Source: Alligator mississippiensis (lineage: Eukaryota; Chordata; Crocodylia; Alligatoridae). Taken from it: a stretch of 64,000 nt of DNA. The notes beneath the pieces were generated by a model. It did no database searches. It was not told the DNA's origin and saw only the letters and a list, made by a program, of their open reading frames with translations. Made by a program: the position numbers and the translations under genes. The stretch is from contig NC_081831.1 in assembly GCF_030867095.1 (NCBI RefSeq), positions 42,531,319-42,595,318 of the forward strand, read 5' to 3'. Below, piece by piece: positions 1 to 12,600 of the stretch; within the stretch, counting starts at the first letter, position 1; each line of letters starts with the position of its first letter.

Positions 1-145
1 TCCAGCAGTTGTTCCAGGGTCCGTTCAATGTGACGGTGCTGGTCCACACAACGAGCAGTGAGCTTCTCCCACAGCTCACTAGCCACATTTGCCTGCTTCC
101 ACACAAAGCGGCTGATGTTCTGGATCCGATGCCGGGGTGAGACAT
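1..145 (-). CDS. DRP2: DRP2 coding exon 5 (partial)
   Basis: The acceptor TAG at 146-148 on the minus strand follows a pyrimidine-rich tract. The exon starts with AT, completing a GAT (Asp) codon begun in the exon at 1506. It reads VSPRHRIQNISRF, then VWKQANVASELWEKLTARC and VDQHRHIERTLEQLL, almost identical to human DRP2 in a spectrin-repeat helix. The frame is open to base 1 and ends there inside a codon, so the exon continues outside the window. Confidence 0.95.
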   Translation of the reverse strand, partial: MSHPGIGSRTSAALCGSRQMWLVSCGRSSLLVVWTSTVTLNGPWNNCW

Positions 146-1505
146 CTACCAGCAAAGCAGCAGAGACACAGAGAGCAACTGTGAAATTCCAATCCTAGTA
201 AGAAAACCATGGAAGACATGAAGAGGGGAAGACATGCAGGGTGATGAGGAAAGACCCAAAAAACAGGAAGCAAGAGGGGAGAAGTCAGAGAGAACAGGGA
301 AGAGGGGAAAATAAAGGACAGAGAGAAAGCAAAGAGGATGATTTCAGGACATGCTCAGGCTTACAGCTCTGGACTGCATGTTCCAGCCACCCCAGGTGCC
401 AGAGTCACATACTGCCTGTCCACAAATGTCTGTATGAACATGCAGAGGCTTTGGCCCACAAGGCCAGGCTCCCTTCCACAAGTTTGCCTGACATTCTAAC
501 ATGGTACAGCAGACATCTCACTGAATCCAACAACCAGAGCACTACAGCACACCCTGGTACTGCAGCTCTGACAAAGGACCAGAGGTGCCTGGGGTGACAC
601 GGTAAGTTAGGAGGGGAGCCATGCTGCACATCCACTGGAGGGCTAAGACAACCCTTGACCAGCCATCCGAACACCACTGCCCCTGGGAAAACAGCACCAG
701 ATGGCAATGGTCTGAGCATGAGCTTCAGAGCTTGGCCTATTAGTGAAACAGCCTCAATTTCCTTGCAAGGTAGGGGAGTATTATTCTGCTTGTACATAGG
801 AGGAAGCTAGAGCAGAGACTCAGTGACTCCAAAGGTCACAACGCAAGTCATTGGGAGTCATGTACCAGTCAGAGCAGGGATCCCAGCACTCAGGCAAAGG
901 GCCCTGTTGAGCATGCTGGATCCCCTCACACCTGTCAGTACAGGAATTGCCAGCAACACAGGCATCTCCTGAGGACAGCATGAATACATCTGCCTCCAAG
1001 CAGCAAAGCGAGAAACGGCAGACTGAGCCCTTCCTCCCTCCCAGCAGCCTGCGTTGGGATGGCAAAAAGACAAGAAACCTCCCACAGGAGCCAAGCCAGA
1101 CCATTATCACAACTCTTTTGGGGTTCAAGTGGGGTTCAGGTCAGGGGCTGGAATGTAAGTTCTGTTTGCCAGAAAGTAGCACCTCATCAAATCCCATTCA
1201 GTGCCCTCACCTGCCTAGATAACACTGGTCACTCTCAGCATGTCACAGTGCTATATCACATCCTGTGGAGATTATGCCCCATCCCAACACAGGATGCACC
1301 AAGGTCATCATGATGTGGCAGAATGTGCTTGATACTGTACATTCTGCCACATCACATTCACTCATTCATGCCACATGGTAGTATATAATCATTACACCCC
1401 TTCCTAAATACACACTGTGAGCCATCTCCTCTCACAATTATACCAGGTGGGATTGAAAAACGATGGCACATGGACACAGGGACAAGGATGGGAGGTGTCA
1501 CAGAC
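146..1505 (-). other. DRP2 intron
   Basis: This 1.36 kb intron has a GTCTGT donor next to 1506 and a TAG acceptor next to 145. I see no repeat family that I can name and no further exon. Open frames here (for example 405-797 minus) lack homology and splice signals. Confidence 0.7.
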
Positions 1506-1626
1506 CTTTGCTTTCAGAATTTGGTTCCTCTAATTCTTCAAACGGATGCTGGGAAAGGAAGGCCTGTGCTGACTCCAGGACTGAATAAATATAGGGACCC
1601 CGAGACTTCACCTCTTCCATGAAAGC
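1506..1626 (-). CDS. DRP2: DRP2 coding exon 4
   Basis: The acceptor is TTTGCAG before GCTTTCATG and the donor is AAAG|GTCTGTG. The 121 nt encode 40 residues plus one base: AFMEEVKSRGPYIYSVLES, AQAFLSQHPFEELEEPNSESK. Human DRP2 is the same apart from about one residue as I remember it. The exon enters in phase 0 and leaves in phase 1, which fits both neighbours. It forms part of the first spectrin-like repeat. Confidence 0.96.
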
Positions 1627-2488
1627 CTGCAAATGTACAGCACAACAAAAGGAGATAGCAGTCTGTGTTAGAGAATGAGGAACCTGCCTACTCTCAGCCG
1701 AGAGCTGTGCATCAATCTACTCACTCTAGTGCACAAATGAGCTACCAGCACTGAGCTGTAACAGGCATGTTAAAGAACCTCTGCCTGAGAAAGTGGTACA
1801 CAAGCTCCTTTAGTGCTATAAAAGGATAGTGAGCTGAGAAACATCCTTAGGATTCAAGAAAGACAGCAGTCCAGGAGGAGGAGATACACTGTGGGAAGGT
1901 CTGTAGATCAAAAGTCTGTCTGAAATGGCCAACTACTGGTGTGCCCTAGAGTGTAAACTATTAAAAAGTCCTTTGGATCATGCTTGAGATCAAGCAAACA
2001 GGATCGGACTTCAGAAGAATGTCAAGAATGTCAAGTTGCCTTGAGTGTGCCCAGACAAAAGCAGCTCTATCTTCCAGACAGCTAGGATGCTTACAGCACA
2101 TTAGGGAACTGAATGTGGTAACTAAAGCTCAATACCCCATTGCAGGATCCTATATGGGTTTAAATCAATAAGGCAGATTTATTTTCTTTAACACGCATCC
2201 TACAGCTGATGACCTTCACTTGTTAGACACTGGGGGAAATATGGGCTGGAGCTTTCCTGGAAAGCACTGGCTCTGCCTTCCTGAGGCAAGCAGGGAAATA
2301 TGTGATCAAGACCCTGTGCATGGACATGGAGAATGATTGCTACACCTATGGGCACAGACAGTCAAACAGGCTAAGAAACCCAAGCAAGGTCTGGTGCTTG
2401 GGATCCATACCAAGGAACCTGGGCATGTTCCAGCTGGTAAGAGAGGGCCGGGAAAATGCAAGAGCTGAGAGAAAGCCTGGAAACATAC
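1627..2488 (-). other. DRP2 intron
   Basis: An 862-base intron with a GTATGT donor (adjacent to 2489) and a GCAG acceptor (adjacent to 1626). Nothing recognisable lies inside. Confidence 0.7.
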
Positions 2489-2645
2489 TGCGTGAGTCTC
2501 TTTCTCCTGCTGCACCAGGAGTACATCTCCTCGGAGCGGCAGCTGAGCTGACAGCTCCTCATCCTTCTGACTGAGCCAGTCGATGATTTCCTGCAGGGGG
2601 AGCTGCAGCTTCCCGCTGTGGTCTGAAAAGGCCTCTAGACGAGCC
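2489..2645 (-). CDS. DRP2: DRP2 coding exon 3
   Basis: The acceptor is TTTTCTCCAG and the donor follows the GCA (Ala) codon as GTATGT. The 157 nt are one base completing an Arg codon plus 52 codons: ARLEAFSDHSGKLQLPLQ, EIIDWLSQKDEELSAQLPL, RGDVLLVQQEKETHA. The same stretch of utrophin and dystrophin has the related LxEL/DELS motif, and DRP2 is the closest match. It forms helices of a spectrin-like repeat. Confidence 0.97.
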
Positions 2646-3685
2646 CTGGAGAAAAGAGGGGGGTCAGAGGACACAGTCACAGATAATGAGAGTTTACAGG
2701 GATCAGCCGCTTTTTACATCAGTAATGGTGGCCTATGCACTGGGTCTCTGCAGCCTGCCTCTCTAAGGGCAACTCTGAGCCTGCTCCAACAGAGGGCAGG
2801 GGACTGCCCCTAAGGAGAGGCAACAGGCAGGAGCGTGAAGACACTGAAGAGTGACTTTACCTTGCATTGCACTGGTGTTAGTCTGGGAGAGAAGGGCTGT
2901 TTCTGCTCAAGGGTGACAGTGGGGACCTGCACTGCCATCTCACGTAAAGAGAGCCCCCTTCAGTGTGGGATTATCAGTGCTGGCAGGCCTGGGAAGCTCC
3001 CAGACTCCTTCCAATCTTGAACTGAGGGTGGAGGGGGAGAGCAGAAGAACCTGCCCTGGATTCATGCATGCTTAACACCCTGAACTCTAGCTATGCCTGC
3101 ATTGTCGGTGCTTAGCTGGAAGTTGTAGAAAGCTGGCCCATTTCCATGAGTCTGTGCATTAAGACAGTACACAATTAACATGCCCCAGTTAAACTCTCAA
3201 CAATGCTGGCTGCAGATCTGCAACCTCAGAAAGCCACAACACAGCACATCCTGCAAGGGTCAGGGGAAGAGCCTGGTAAGAAAGGTCAGGCCAGGCAGAG
3301 GTGGAAAGACGGTAATGGACTCCTGAAACCTCTTCTCTTGTCCTAAAGGGAGATCATACACAGTGAAGGATTACAACAGAGGGGCAGAATGAGGCAGGTA
3401 GGAAAGAGAGAAGAGATGAGATATAAAGCGAATGCCAGGGGGAAAGGAGGAGCAAAAGCACAAGCACATGAAAATGAAAAGAAATACATTTCAAGCAGAG
3501 GATACATGTCAGTGACTCAGAGCATTCCTGGGTTTACAGGCCAGAAGGGAAATAGATCTGAGGTCACTGGGACCTTGGGTGGCCAGCTATGTGAGCAAGA
3601 TCAAAAAGCTCATGTCCAACATCTCCAGCAAGCAAGACCCCCAAGCAGACACAGGCCAGTGAACATGCTCCATGCAGAATCCTAC
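2646..3685 (-). other. DRP2 intron
   Basis: A 1.04 kb intron with donor GTAGGA next to 3686. No repeat or RNA gene was recognised. Confidence 0.7.
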
Positions 3686-3819
3686 CGAAGGCTGTGGGAT
3701 TTCTTTTTGATCTCGTTCCAGCACAGATTCATCTCCAGAGCAGTCTGGAGCTTGACAACACTCTGTGGAGTCTGCTGGGTTACGCTGGGCAGTCCTGCAC
3801 CATCTTGAACAGCTTTAAC
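3686..3819 (-). CDS. DRP2: DRP2 coding exon 2
   Basis: The acceptor is TCTGCCTAG before GTTAAAGCT and the donor is CTTCG|GTAGGA. The 134 nt give 44 codons plus two bases. The first half (VKAVQDGAGLPSVTQQTPQS) is poorly conserved against human apart from QDGAG. The second half holds the invariant block MNLCWNEIKKKSHSL that opens the spectrin region. The last two bases (CG) join the G of the next exon to make Arg. Confidence 0.95.
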
Positions 3820-3889
3820 CTAGGCAGAAACACACACACACATCTGACAGATCACCCTCAAAGAGAGCTCATAGGGCTAGTGCCATGCT

Positions 3890-4100
3890 GAGATCTACCA
3901 CTGATTCACCGGGTCTTCTTAGGCCTGTCCATTAACCTTTGTGTGCTGTGCCCCAGCTTCCGTAAAAGGGGATAGAAACTATCTTACATCTCACAGGGGC
4001 TCAGGTTGTTAATAATGTTTAGAACATTATGAGGGCTTGGAAGAAGGATGCTATATCCATGTGACACAGCATACTTCAAGGTGTGCAGGGCCTTGTGTCT
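3890..4100 (+). repeat. MIR-like SINE remnant
   Basis: The order of motifs follows the 3' half of MIR: TTAACCTTTGTGTGCTGTG, a CAGCTTCC..AAAAGGGGATA block, then a TCTCACAGGGGCTCAGGTTGTTAATAA-like stretch. It is diverged and without a clear tail, as expected of an ancient copy. Confidence 0.6.
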
Positions 4101-4604
4101 ATACTCCCAGACATCATCAGACTGATATCCCAGCATCTCCTTGTTATGATGCAATAAACTGGCTGGTGTTTGCCACCAGTGCCTTCTACTAGACTGAATG
4201 AGAGCGGCTCGGCTGTGTGTCGCAGACCCCACACTGCTAACAGCTTGCGAAGACTCCCTTGTAGCCCTAGTGGCATGAGCCTGTGCTTTGGGGGTGGGAG
4301 GATCACCACCACCGTGCAGTCCTGTGTGACCCAGGTGTGAGGCAGTGACAGCTGGGAAATCCTAAGTGACCACAGATGTGTTACAACAAAGTCCCTGTTT
4401 TGTGCTGCCTTGGCAGACCACAAGCTTCCACCTCCACAGACAGGAGACAGCAGGGGAGGACACTCCCTGACTATTAGGAAGCCAAGACTATGCTCCCTCT
4501 CTGCACCCACCCCAGAATGAAGACTAGGCATGAATTCCAGTGAGACATGGTCACAATTAAGCCACATGAAAGAGAGATTGTTTCAGCACTTGTTCTCATT
4601 CAGA

Positions 4605-4760
4605 GTCCCTTTCACCAGAGGATCCCCAAGCACTTTATAGTCATTAATTCAGCCTGACAATCCCCCAGGATCTGAGGAAGCAATATCCCCAACATACAGG
4701 CAATGAAACTGGGGCATTGATCAAACAAGTGATTCTCACAGTGAATCAGCAGCAGTCAAG
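4605..4760 (+). repeat. MIR/CORE-type SINE remnant
   Basis: It carries AAGCACTTTATAGTCATTAATTC, then CCCCAGGATCTGAGGAAGCAATATCCCC and GGCAATGAAACTGGGGC. This is the familiar 'cattaat..cctcacaa..atccccattttacagatgggg..' pattern, strongly decayed. Confidence 0.45.
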
Positions 4761-7700
4761 AAAGAAACCATGTCCCTTGCCTTCCCTCCTCAGTTATGAC
4801 CATTAATTCCTTTCACGCCAACAACAAGGGAACAGTCCCTCCTCACTGGAGACACTGAAAAACCAATTCAGATGCAACCCAAAGTGTCACACAGACACAC
4901 ACACACCGTGTGTTGGGGTTCTGTGGGGAGAAGCCTGGTATTTCCTCACTAGTAGAACACCTTGTTGCCAAAAATGTACGAACCTTCAGGATTTTTCCAG
5001 GTGGGAAGTGGCTGTGGTTCTCAGGAGAAAAGGCAACATTTCTCTCCCATTCCAATTTGTTAGCCAGGCTCCCAAGTGGCAGTCAGTACCAGGAGCCCTC
5101 TTCACCATAGAGTACACGCTCCACAGACAGAAAGTGCTTCACAAAAGAAGTGTGGCCATGCCTAGGGGGAGTGGCAGTTATTGAAGAGAGCACTGAAGGA
5201 GGCAGCAGCTCATAGTTTGCCTTTGCAGTGGCTCATGCTACACATGCAAGGCCATTAATATCGTAACAAAACTCCAGTCACCCAGAACCATCCTGTTGCT
5301 GCTGCTGAAGTCATTCTGAACTTCATGGTGGGAGTGGGATGGGAGTTCTGCTCTCCCATGAGGATAAGGTCCCTTCACCCCTCAAAGCAGGGAAGGGAAC
5401 CATATCCAACATGAACATCAGGCAGAACTGAGCTGCCTACATGACAGTGTAGCCAGGTCACTATGGTAACAGTCACAGCTTCCCAAAGAAGCACTGGGGA
5501 TACTGAATGGTCACAGAAGGGGAAGGTGCACGATTTTATGTTTCATCAGAAAACATTTAATTTTATGGCTTCTCAGTCAGCCATGGTATTTCCAGGGACA
5601 TCAAGCAAGCAGAGAGAAAACCATCAAACGCTATAGCACAGGAGGCTCAGGAAGAGACACAGAAATCATTCAAGCTAAAACTCACACCTGCATATAGGAA
5701 ATAAATACACTTCACGTGCAAGTACACACAGCACCAGAAAAGAATGGAGGTTAGCCTTGCATGTCCCCCTGAGAACAGAGGACAGCCTCTGTCCCAGGGG
5801 AAAATGCAAAAGGATCAGGGCTGAGCTGGGGCAGCTGTGTAAATAATCCTTCAGGAAACATCATCCTCTCTTGCCTAATTTAGAAAAAAGTCCACAGCAT
5901 CCGTGGCTCTTCAATACATCCTAGGGATGACCCACAATGACAGCAGCCAGAGAGTGGAGGGGAACAAAGCATTCCTACAGCAAGCACCAGTTCACAATGG
6001 CTGCAGCTGCAGCGGTGCCTGGATGGCTGGACCCTTCTCCCCTCGAAACTGAGACACATCTGAAGAGGTTTATTTTCAGACAACACATGCACGATCTTCC
6101 CCTACCTGTGCAGAGCCAGGGATCCATGGCATGGCTGCTTGGCAACACCACAGGAGAGAACATTGCACCTCAGCTCTTGCCGGGCCATCAGTTAGCTCCA
6201 GACAGACCACAGCAGGAGGCGGCAAACATCCCGTTCAAGGAAGAGACACAGTGTGCCAGGGCCAGGAGCGGGAGGGTGAGGAGCAGGGTGGGAAGGCTGA
6301 GAGGAGCTTGTGGCTGCTGCCCTGGTCACTGACCCCCCAGGAATCCAGAGGGGGGTGGCAACAGCAGCCGCTTTGCCGTGAATCACAGCTTTGTCCCGGT
6401 GGAATTCCACCTCCCTCCAACCTGCCTGTGCCCCCACGGGTGCAAGGACAGCGGTTTGCAAGGGCATGAGGAAAGGAAAGAGAGGCTGCAGCACACGGGT
6501 GTGAGAAAGAGACCTGACTGCACTGTGGAAGAACCTCTCCCCCCAGCACCAGCCCCATTCAGAGACAGCCCCATAGACAGAAGAAAAAACAGTGCTGGAG
6601 AAGGGGTGCCCACAGCACTAGTAAAGGCAAAGCTAAGTGAAGACAGGGCCCCTGGAGCAGCAGTGCAGGAGGTTTCCACCCCCTGCCAGGTTGTAGGAGT
6701 GCTGGGATGTCAGAGTTAGCTGTCAGATGAAAGATTCCCAGAGACAAAGCACACAAGCTTTGAGCTCCAGGATAGTAAAGGCATAGGGAGGAGCTGGGAC
6801 ATCCCAGAGCACACAGGCAGTGTGGAGGTAGCATGGTGGGACTGAAATAAAAGTTCCTTGGGTTCTATTATATGAGAATGAGAAAGGGTGGGAAAAAGAC
6901 TGCCCTGGATGAGCTGCAGAAGTGTCCTACAGTCATCAGTGCCCTTGCTAATTATCAGTGGAGAAGTGTCTCATCTTGGCTCACTCCTCTAGGAGGGGAA
7001 GCAGAAACTACCATGAGTTCCCCAATGAGGTACCACCACATGTGCACCCTGCATGGGCAGCCAGGGCCTCCTTTAAGGACAGACATAACCCCCCAAGCCA
7101 TATTCACTGCTCTCCGGGCAAGCTGCTGGGGCACCCCCATCCCAATGCCCACACATCAGTGTGAACATTCCTGGGCATGGTTCACACCCCTCTGAGCCAG
7201 GCAAAAACAGTTTGTTTTTGCCAGAAGGATTCTGTCCCTGTCCTCTTGAGTCTCCCACAGAGGTCTCAGGAGTTCCTGCAGCTTGGCATTGTTTCCATGC
7301 TCAGTTCCTCCTACAGGAATGCTATGAAAAGCTCCCTGTATCATTCCCTCTCCTCCCCTCCTTTCTCTGCCTGTGTGTCCCTGTCGGTCAGTGGAGCTGA
7401 CTCTGCCACTGAGTCCTCTGCTCACTCTGCCTGCCTGCCCTCTCTACCTGTGCCTTCTCCCACCACCCCTCTCTATCTCTACCCATTTGTCTCACCCTCT
7501 CTCCATTGGGTTGCCCTGATTGATCCAGGGGCCTCTCATACTGACTGAATTGGCAGGTTGCACATGGGAGGTTCAGAGCTGAAAATCACAGCTCCCCATT
7601 GTGGTGGGAGCCCACTGTAAAGCAAGGACATGAGCATAACCAGCTCCCCTGATGGGCTATGCTGTGGCAGGGCAGACACCACATGCTTCTCAGCAGACAG

Positions 7701-9453
7701 AAGACAGAGAATTTACTCAAACCAGTGACTTGCAAGCAGAGAAAGCCAATTGCCTGGCATTACACACCCTGGCATCTGTGCAGCAGAGGGCTGGATTTGT
7801 TGTAGGAGCCAAAGTCAGGAGAGATCTGTGGCAAACAATACACAAGCCCAGAGTATTTTCCTATGAGTAGGCCTCAAACATCAGTGTCTCTACAGACTGC
7901 TACTTGTTTCAAGCATCTGTAAGACAAGGCTTGTACCTTTCCCTACTTAATTGTTCTCCCTCTCCTCTCCTTCCTACCCCCAAATCCACCCTGATAGAGG
8001 GTTAGATAGACTGTTTGGACCGATCTTCTGCCTGCCCATAGTGGGGGAAAGCCAGTTGAAGAGAGTCGCTTGCTTTTTGCCCTCCCTCCTTCTCACCTTC
8101 CCAGTTACTCCCTGTTGAATCTACTGGGTTGTTTGAGCTTGCTCACATGCACTTCCTAGTGCTAGCTATCGAACAGCCACCCCTAGTCGATAAGCAGTGA
8201 GTCAGAACAAGCCGGGCCCATCTGTGATCTTCACATTTACAGCCCAGCAACTGAGGGACTGGTTCACACAGATAGATGCCAGCTTCTCACATCTCCAAGT
8301 TCTCCTTCTGGAGTTGTGGCTCCCCCAGGTGAGGCAGGCCACACTTTAAAGGCAAATACACTGTGCAGCTAACACAAGTCCAGCTCTGGGCTCCAATCTC
8401 AGCTCCTGACTTTCTGAAGCCAGCAAGTCTGGTAATGCTGAGAAAAAAACTATTCAGGCCAAAGGGGCCTAGCATCTCTCTGAAGGCAGCATTGCCATTG
8501 TTGGGCACAGCCAAGTCCGGCAGCCTGTAGGTGACAGAAAAGGCTCAGTGACACTATATGAAGGGACAGTGAAAGGGAAATGAAGCTTTGTAGCAGACCA
8601 GCAATATGGAGATGCAGACAATTCTCTGCAATGGGGTAAAGCCCTGGCTCACTCAGCTTGGTTCTTTTTTACAGACAAATCACCAGCAAGCCTCAGACAG
8701 CTCAGCACAAGAAGTGCAAGGTAGATACACAGCTAGTGATTCTAGATACAGCCTATGGGAGGTGTGCACAGACCAGAGCCCCTCCATCAAGATGGCTTCC
8801 TCTTCCTGACAGACACAGCCAAGAAGAACACCTGTCTGCTCCAAAGCTCAAGGCTGGGATTTTCACAGGCTGAATCATGAAATCCCAACATCCAGTTTTG
8901 CCAATACCCCAAGTGTTCAAAAAATCAAGAATCTGGCCCCAATAATCTTGGTACTTAAAGACAGTGGGCACCTTCTTTGCCTTTGGATTCCAGGACCTTT
9001 ACGCTATACCTTAGTCGCATTTGTTCACTCTGTGAGGGTTAGAAGCTTGCTTTTCAAACACCAACATAAGGAAACTTGAGATTCTCCTCAAGTCACACAA
9101 TTCCAAGAGCTGGAGTTTCAAGGGAAACACCAGATATTGCAAGAAGTAGCAACACAACACAACCAACCCACTGCCCCTCTCCCAACACACACAAGATACA
9201 GCGAGGGAGGTTTGATATCCAGAATGGGAACCAGCCCTGCCTGCCTGCTGTCTCTAGCTGAGAAAACACTGTGCAGTTGGACGGTGTCATGTGGGTGCAA
9301 AGTGTTCTCATGAGGTGAAAGCTCAGGGTGGTGGCAGAGGAGCTAACAGCTGCCCTACAACCAAGACTGAGAGAGATGACCATTTGCTACAAATTAAGAT
9401 ATTTGGTGACTGAAATTAAACAAAGTGTTATTCCACAAGCTTGGCACCCTTAC

Positions 9454-9607
9454 CTGAGACTGTGGGTGAGCAGTGCTGCTGTGATCTGACAGGTCTGCTG
9501 CGTGCCACTCATGACATCGTGGGAGAGCGTAGGGGCATTCCTGCCTGACCATCGGCTGCATCAGAACAGAAGTTCATGGGGATGGAGATAACTCTGGGCC
9601 CAGGCAC
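9454..9607 (-). CDS. DRP2: DRP2 coding exon 1 (ATG exon with 5' UTR part)
   Basis: The acceptor TTGTGTTTCAG lies right of 9607 and the donor CTCAG|GTAAGG left of 9454. The start codon is at 9559-9561 on the minus strand, leaving 46 bases of 5' UTR in this exon. The 36 codons read MQPMVRQECPYALPRCHEW, HAADLSDHSSTAHPQSQ; human starts MQPMVMQGCPYTLPRCHDW as I remember it. This match fixes the start. The bases around the ATG (TTCTG-ATG-C) are a weak context. The 5' splice acceptor shows that at least one upstream noncoding exon exists. Confidence 0.95.
9509..9577 (-). promoter_or_regulatory. Overlapping upstream reading frame in the DRP2 leader
   Basis: An ATG at 9575-9577 lies 16 bases upstream of the DRP2 ATG in another frame. 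It opens a 22-codon frame that ends in TGA at 9509-9511, inside the DRP2 coding region. Ribosomes that start here cannot reach the DRP2 ATG without leaky scanning. Both starts have poor contexts. The layout is seen directly; a regulatory role is inference. Confidence 0.45.
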
Positions 9608-12600
9608 CTGAAACACAATGTGAAAGCCATTGGACCAGCTCTCATATCCCATCATTCTGGGAGCCGGCTGGAGTTCAGCCAGAGAACTAGACATGCACAG
9701 TAGCCAGTTCCAGATGCTTCTGAGAACAATGCAATTCCTCCACAATGCACGCACATGCATTATACAGCATCCTGGGCCAAGACATGACTTCCTTACCCCT
9801 GCCGCTGACCAGCTTCCATCCTGATGCCTGAGGACTAAAAGGACTCATTGTTTTTATCCTAGAGCTAGTGTTACCAAAAATGCTATGTTCCTTTTCATAG
9901 CAAAATCTTATCCTTTCCTGAAACTTAAAAAGCAATTTGCTTTAACAAAATCCTGGGGTAGTGAGTTCCATGCTGTAAAACAGCTCTTTTTCTTAGACTA
10001 CAAGTGAGAGAGTGCTGTAGTGCTTTAAAAATGGGAGGAGCCAAAAATTGCCAGGGGCACTAGGAGCACTGTCTGCATTTATGCTTAAGTGTTTCAAAGT
10101 GTATTATTCCTGCCCCTCAATAATTAGAAGGAAGATTAATTGTAGGACTAGTCTACAGCCCCAGACACATGCATGCACTACAGTGTAGCCAAGTGATCCA
10201 TAATGAACCAGCAAGACAGGGCATTTTTTAAATGTATAAACAAAATAGCTTACACTGGTCTCTCACTCATTGCACTTACTCAATCTTTACTTCTGGTCAT
10301 TACACTGCTTCTAAACTTCAGTTTACACAGCAAAGCACAATAAACTAGGAACCTTTCTTTGAATAAGGACAAAAATATTCTACAGACCCAAGTACTGCAA
10401 TTTATGTTCCAAAGGGAAAAAGAACAAGATAGCAGCTTGAGCAGTGCATAGGTTGCATTATCATAATGTGTCCTTCCATGACACATTCACAGAAGAAGCT
10501 CACTGTGCTTTACAACCATAAATGAATGCTCACAGCAACCCATGAAATGGTGATCTTTACACTGTTCCAGTCTATGAAAAGCTAAGGTAAAGCTAATACA
10601 CACACATTTTATGATTTGCCTAAGGTTGCAAAACACTGGACAAGCTGGGACACAATAATTGCAACTTTAAGCTCAGGCAGCACTAGTGCCAGGAAAGGAG
10701 CAGATCAATTGATTTATAACTAAAGGGGATTCATTTTGTACAGAATTAGCATACAAAGGATATGCATACCATATCAGCCGAACAGGTCTGGCACTCTAGG
10801 GGTTAAGGCCTTGGGAAACAAAGTAATATCTGAGCACTGCAGACAAGGGGTTAAGCCTGCCCACTGCAGCATCCAAGCATTCTTCTTTCTAAGGTTTGAC
10901 CCACACCTCAAAGCTGTTCCCCCCTCCCTCAAGAAACAATATGGCTTCAGCCAGCAGCCATTACTTTCAAGTGATAATGGGACTGTTTCAAAGGTAGTCT
11001 GTGAGAGAAAAAGGAGAAGTAATACAGTTTGAAGAAGGTGCAGCTGCCTCCTTTGGGGCAGATGCCTGTCACACATGGCCCCATTCAGAACAAGTGAGGA
11101 ACTTTCTGATGGAGTCTCAAAGAACAGAAACAGGTAGCATACTCTGCAAAGGCTCCAACAGAATTGGAGAGGTTGACAAGGAGAAAGTCACCAGGCCATA
11201 GCACTTTCTGGGTCTTTCCTTTCTCTATTCCTTTATTCAGTTTGCTTCCACTCTTGCAGTCTCCCTTGACCATTGCACATATTCAGAGTACAGCTCATCC
11301 TATTATACTTTCTTAAATTTGTTAGCAGTTACTGGACCCATAATTTCCTCCATGTCCAGTGAAACAACCAGTTTTGATCTGTCCAACATACCAATAACCC
11401 CAGTCTTGTCACCTAACTTCCTGCCCATCTACATGGGCACTGGATATATACTGAAGCTATCCTGTACTAGTCCTGGATTCTTCTAACTCTCCTCTTCAAC
11501 CCTGGAGGGAGTTATATAGGTAACACATCTAGAGCTAGTGCTCCAGGCTCTTCAGAGTTTTCTGAACTCAGCAGTACCTTGTGTACTCCAGTGAAATGAT
11601 CAATGACTTCTGCCTAATGCATTAGCACTGCTAGGATCTGGATTCTCCCACTTGTCCCACACTACCTCTTTGAAAGCTCCTGACAGAATAGGATATGTGC
11701 TACTCCTCCTGCTTTACATTTACCTCTGAATGGTACCAGCCAAGCAGGTCACTTAGTGGGACTGAAATTCAGAGGGCCTGGATATCTGGGCATTAGTCTA
11801 TGTTGCACGCTATTGTACAGCTGGAAAAGCAGAGTCCTTGCACCAATAAGAAAGTCCACAGGGCAGTCATTGTGGCTGCAGTGCAAAGGGCTGCCTGTGT
11901 TTTCCTCAGTTTCCTAACGAAATAGCCTCTGTTGCACAGTACAATGGGGATACAGTGAGACATTCTGGAGCCAGTACTTAAGCAGCCACCCTGCAGGAAG
12001 CAATGCCCGCCACTCACTCTGGAACATGCAGTCAATACAGCTTCCCATTCCAGCCATACTGAGATGTAACACATGTGCAGCTTTAAGGATATAACCCTCA
12101 CATTCCTGCACCTTCCTTTTGCCGCAACCCTTATGCAAGGGACAGACGCTGCTTTGAGGTGAGTTCACGGGGCTAATTCTGGGGCTGGTGGATATACTTT
12201 GGCTCCATGATCCCTAGGAGATATATTGACAGCAGAATGGCTAGGTCCACCCAACTCCTCATAGCTGCTGGATTCAGTCATGTACACCTCAGAGTCACGT
12301 GAATCAAGCACAGCTCCTCCTGGAGCCCTCTGCAACAGTATGTGGAACAAAAGCTTTTCCGACTCAGTGGCCACAGAACTAGATAGGGTTTGAAGTACAA
12401 ACGATAGTCCTAACCATTTGATGCCTGCACCACAACCTCAACTGTGTCCTAGGAAAATCAGGCAGATTCACAGCAACACCTGTCCACACCATTTTAAGGC
12501 AAGGATTCAATAACTCTCAGCCCCTCTGAAGCATCAGTGACAGCATGCACATGGAACAGGAACATATTAGGAAAATAATCAAATGGATTTCCACCCAAGA

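Larger units (their letters stand above)
3820..9453 (-). other. DRP2 first coding intron
   Basis: A 5.6 kb intron with a canonical GTAAGG donor next to 9454. Apart from two old MIR-like pieces at 3890-4100 and 4605-4760 I recognise no named element. A CA-rich patch lies at 4892-4907. The stretch 5900-7550 is fairly GC-rich and yields many overlapping open frames on both strands, none with homology. Confidence 0.6.
1..9607 (-). other. DRP2: DRP2 gene, 5' part (five exons; 3' part off the left edge)
   Basis: DRP2 is a short dystrophin-family protein that links the cytoskeleton to the dystroglycan complex. It is known from Schwann cells, where it works with periaxin, and from brain. Five minus-strand exons are visible: 9454-9607, 3686-3819, 2489-2645, 1506-1626 and 1-145 (cut by the edge). 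Splice sites are GT-AG and all phases agree: 108+134+157+121 coding nt give 173 codons plus one base, completed by the next exon. The encoded ~221 residues match the human N-terminus as I remember it: a variable head, then MNLCWNEIKKKSH, LEAFSDHSGKL, EIIDWLSQKDEELSAQLPL, and RFVWKQA..ASELWEKLTARC, i.e. the first spectrin-like repeat. WW, EF-hand, ZZ and coiled-coil parts lie beyond position 1. Introns are 0.9 to 5.6 kb. The 5' UTR starts upstream of 9607 in at least one more exon that I could not locate. Confidence 0.95.

Noticed and set aside
1-2645. Exons belonging to utrophin or dystrophin
   Set aside because: They are clearly related, but the DRP2-specific N-terminus (MQPMV..CPY.LPRCH) and nearly identical exons 3-5 fit DRP2 better, and CENPI is its known neighbour.
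4076-4567. 163-codon minus-strand frame in a DRP2 intron
   Set aside because: It lies in intron DNA next to MIR remnants, has no splice context or homology, and adjoins no DRP2 exon.
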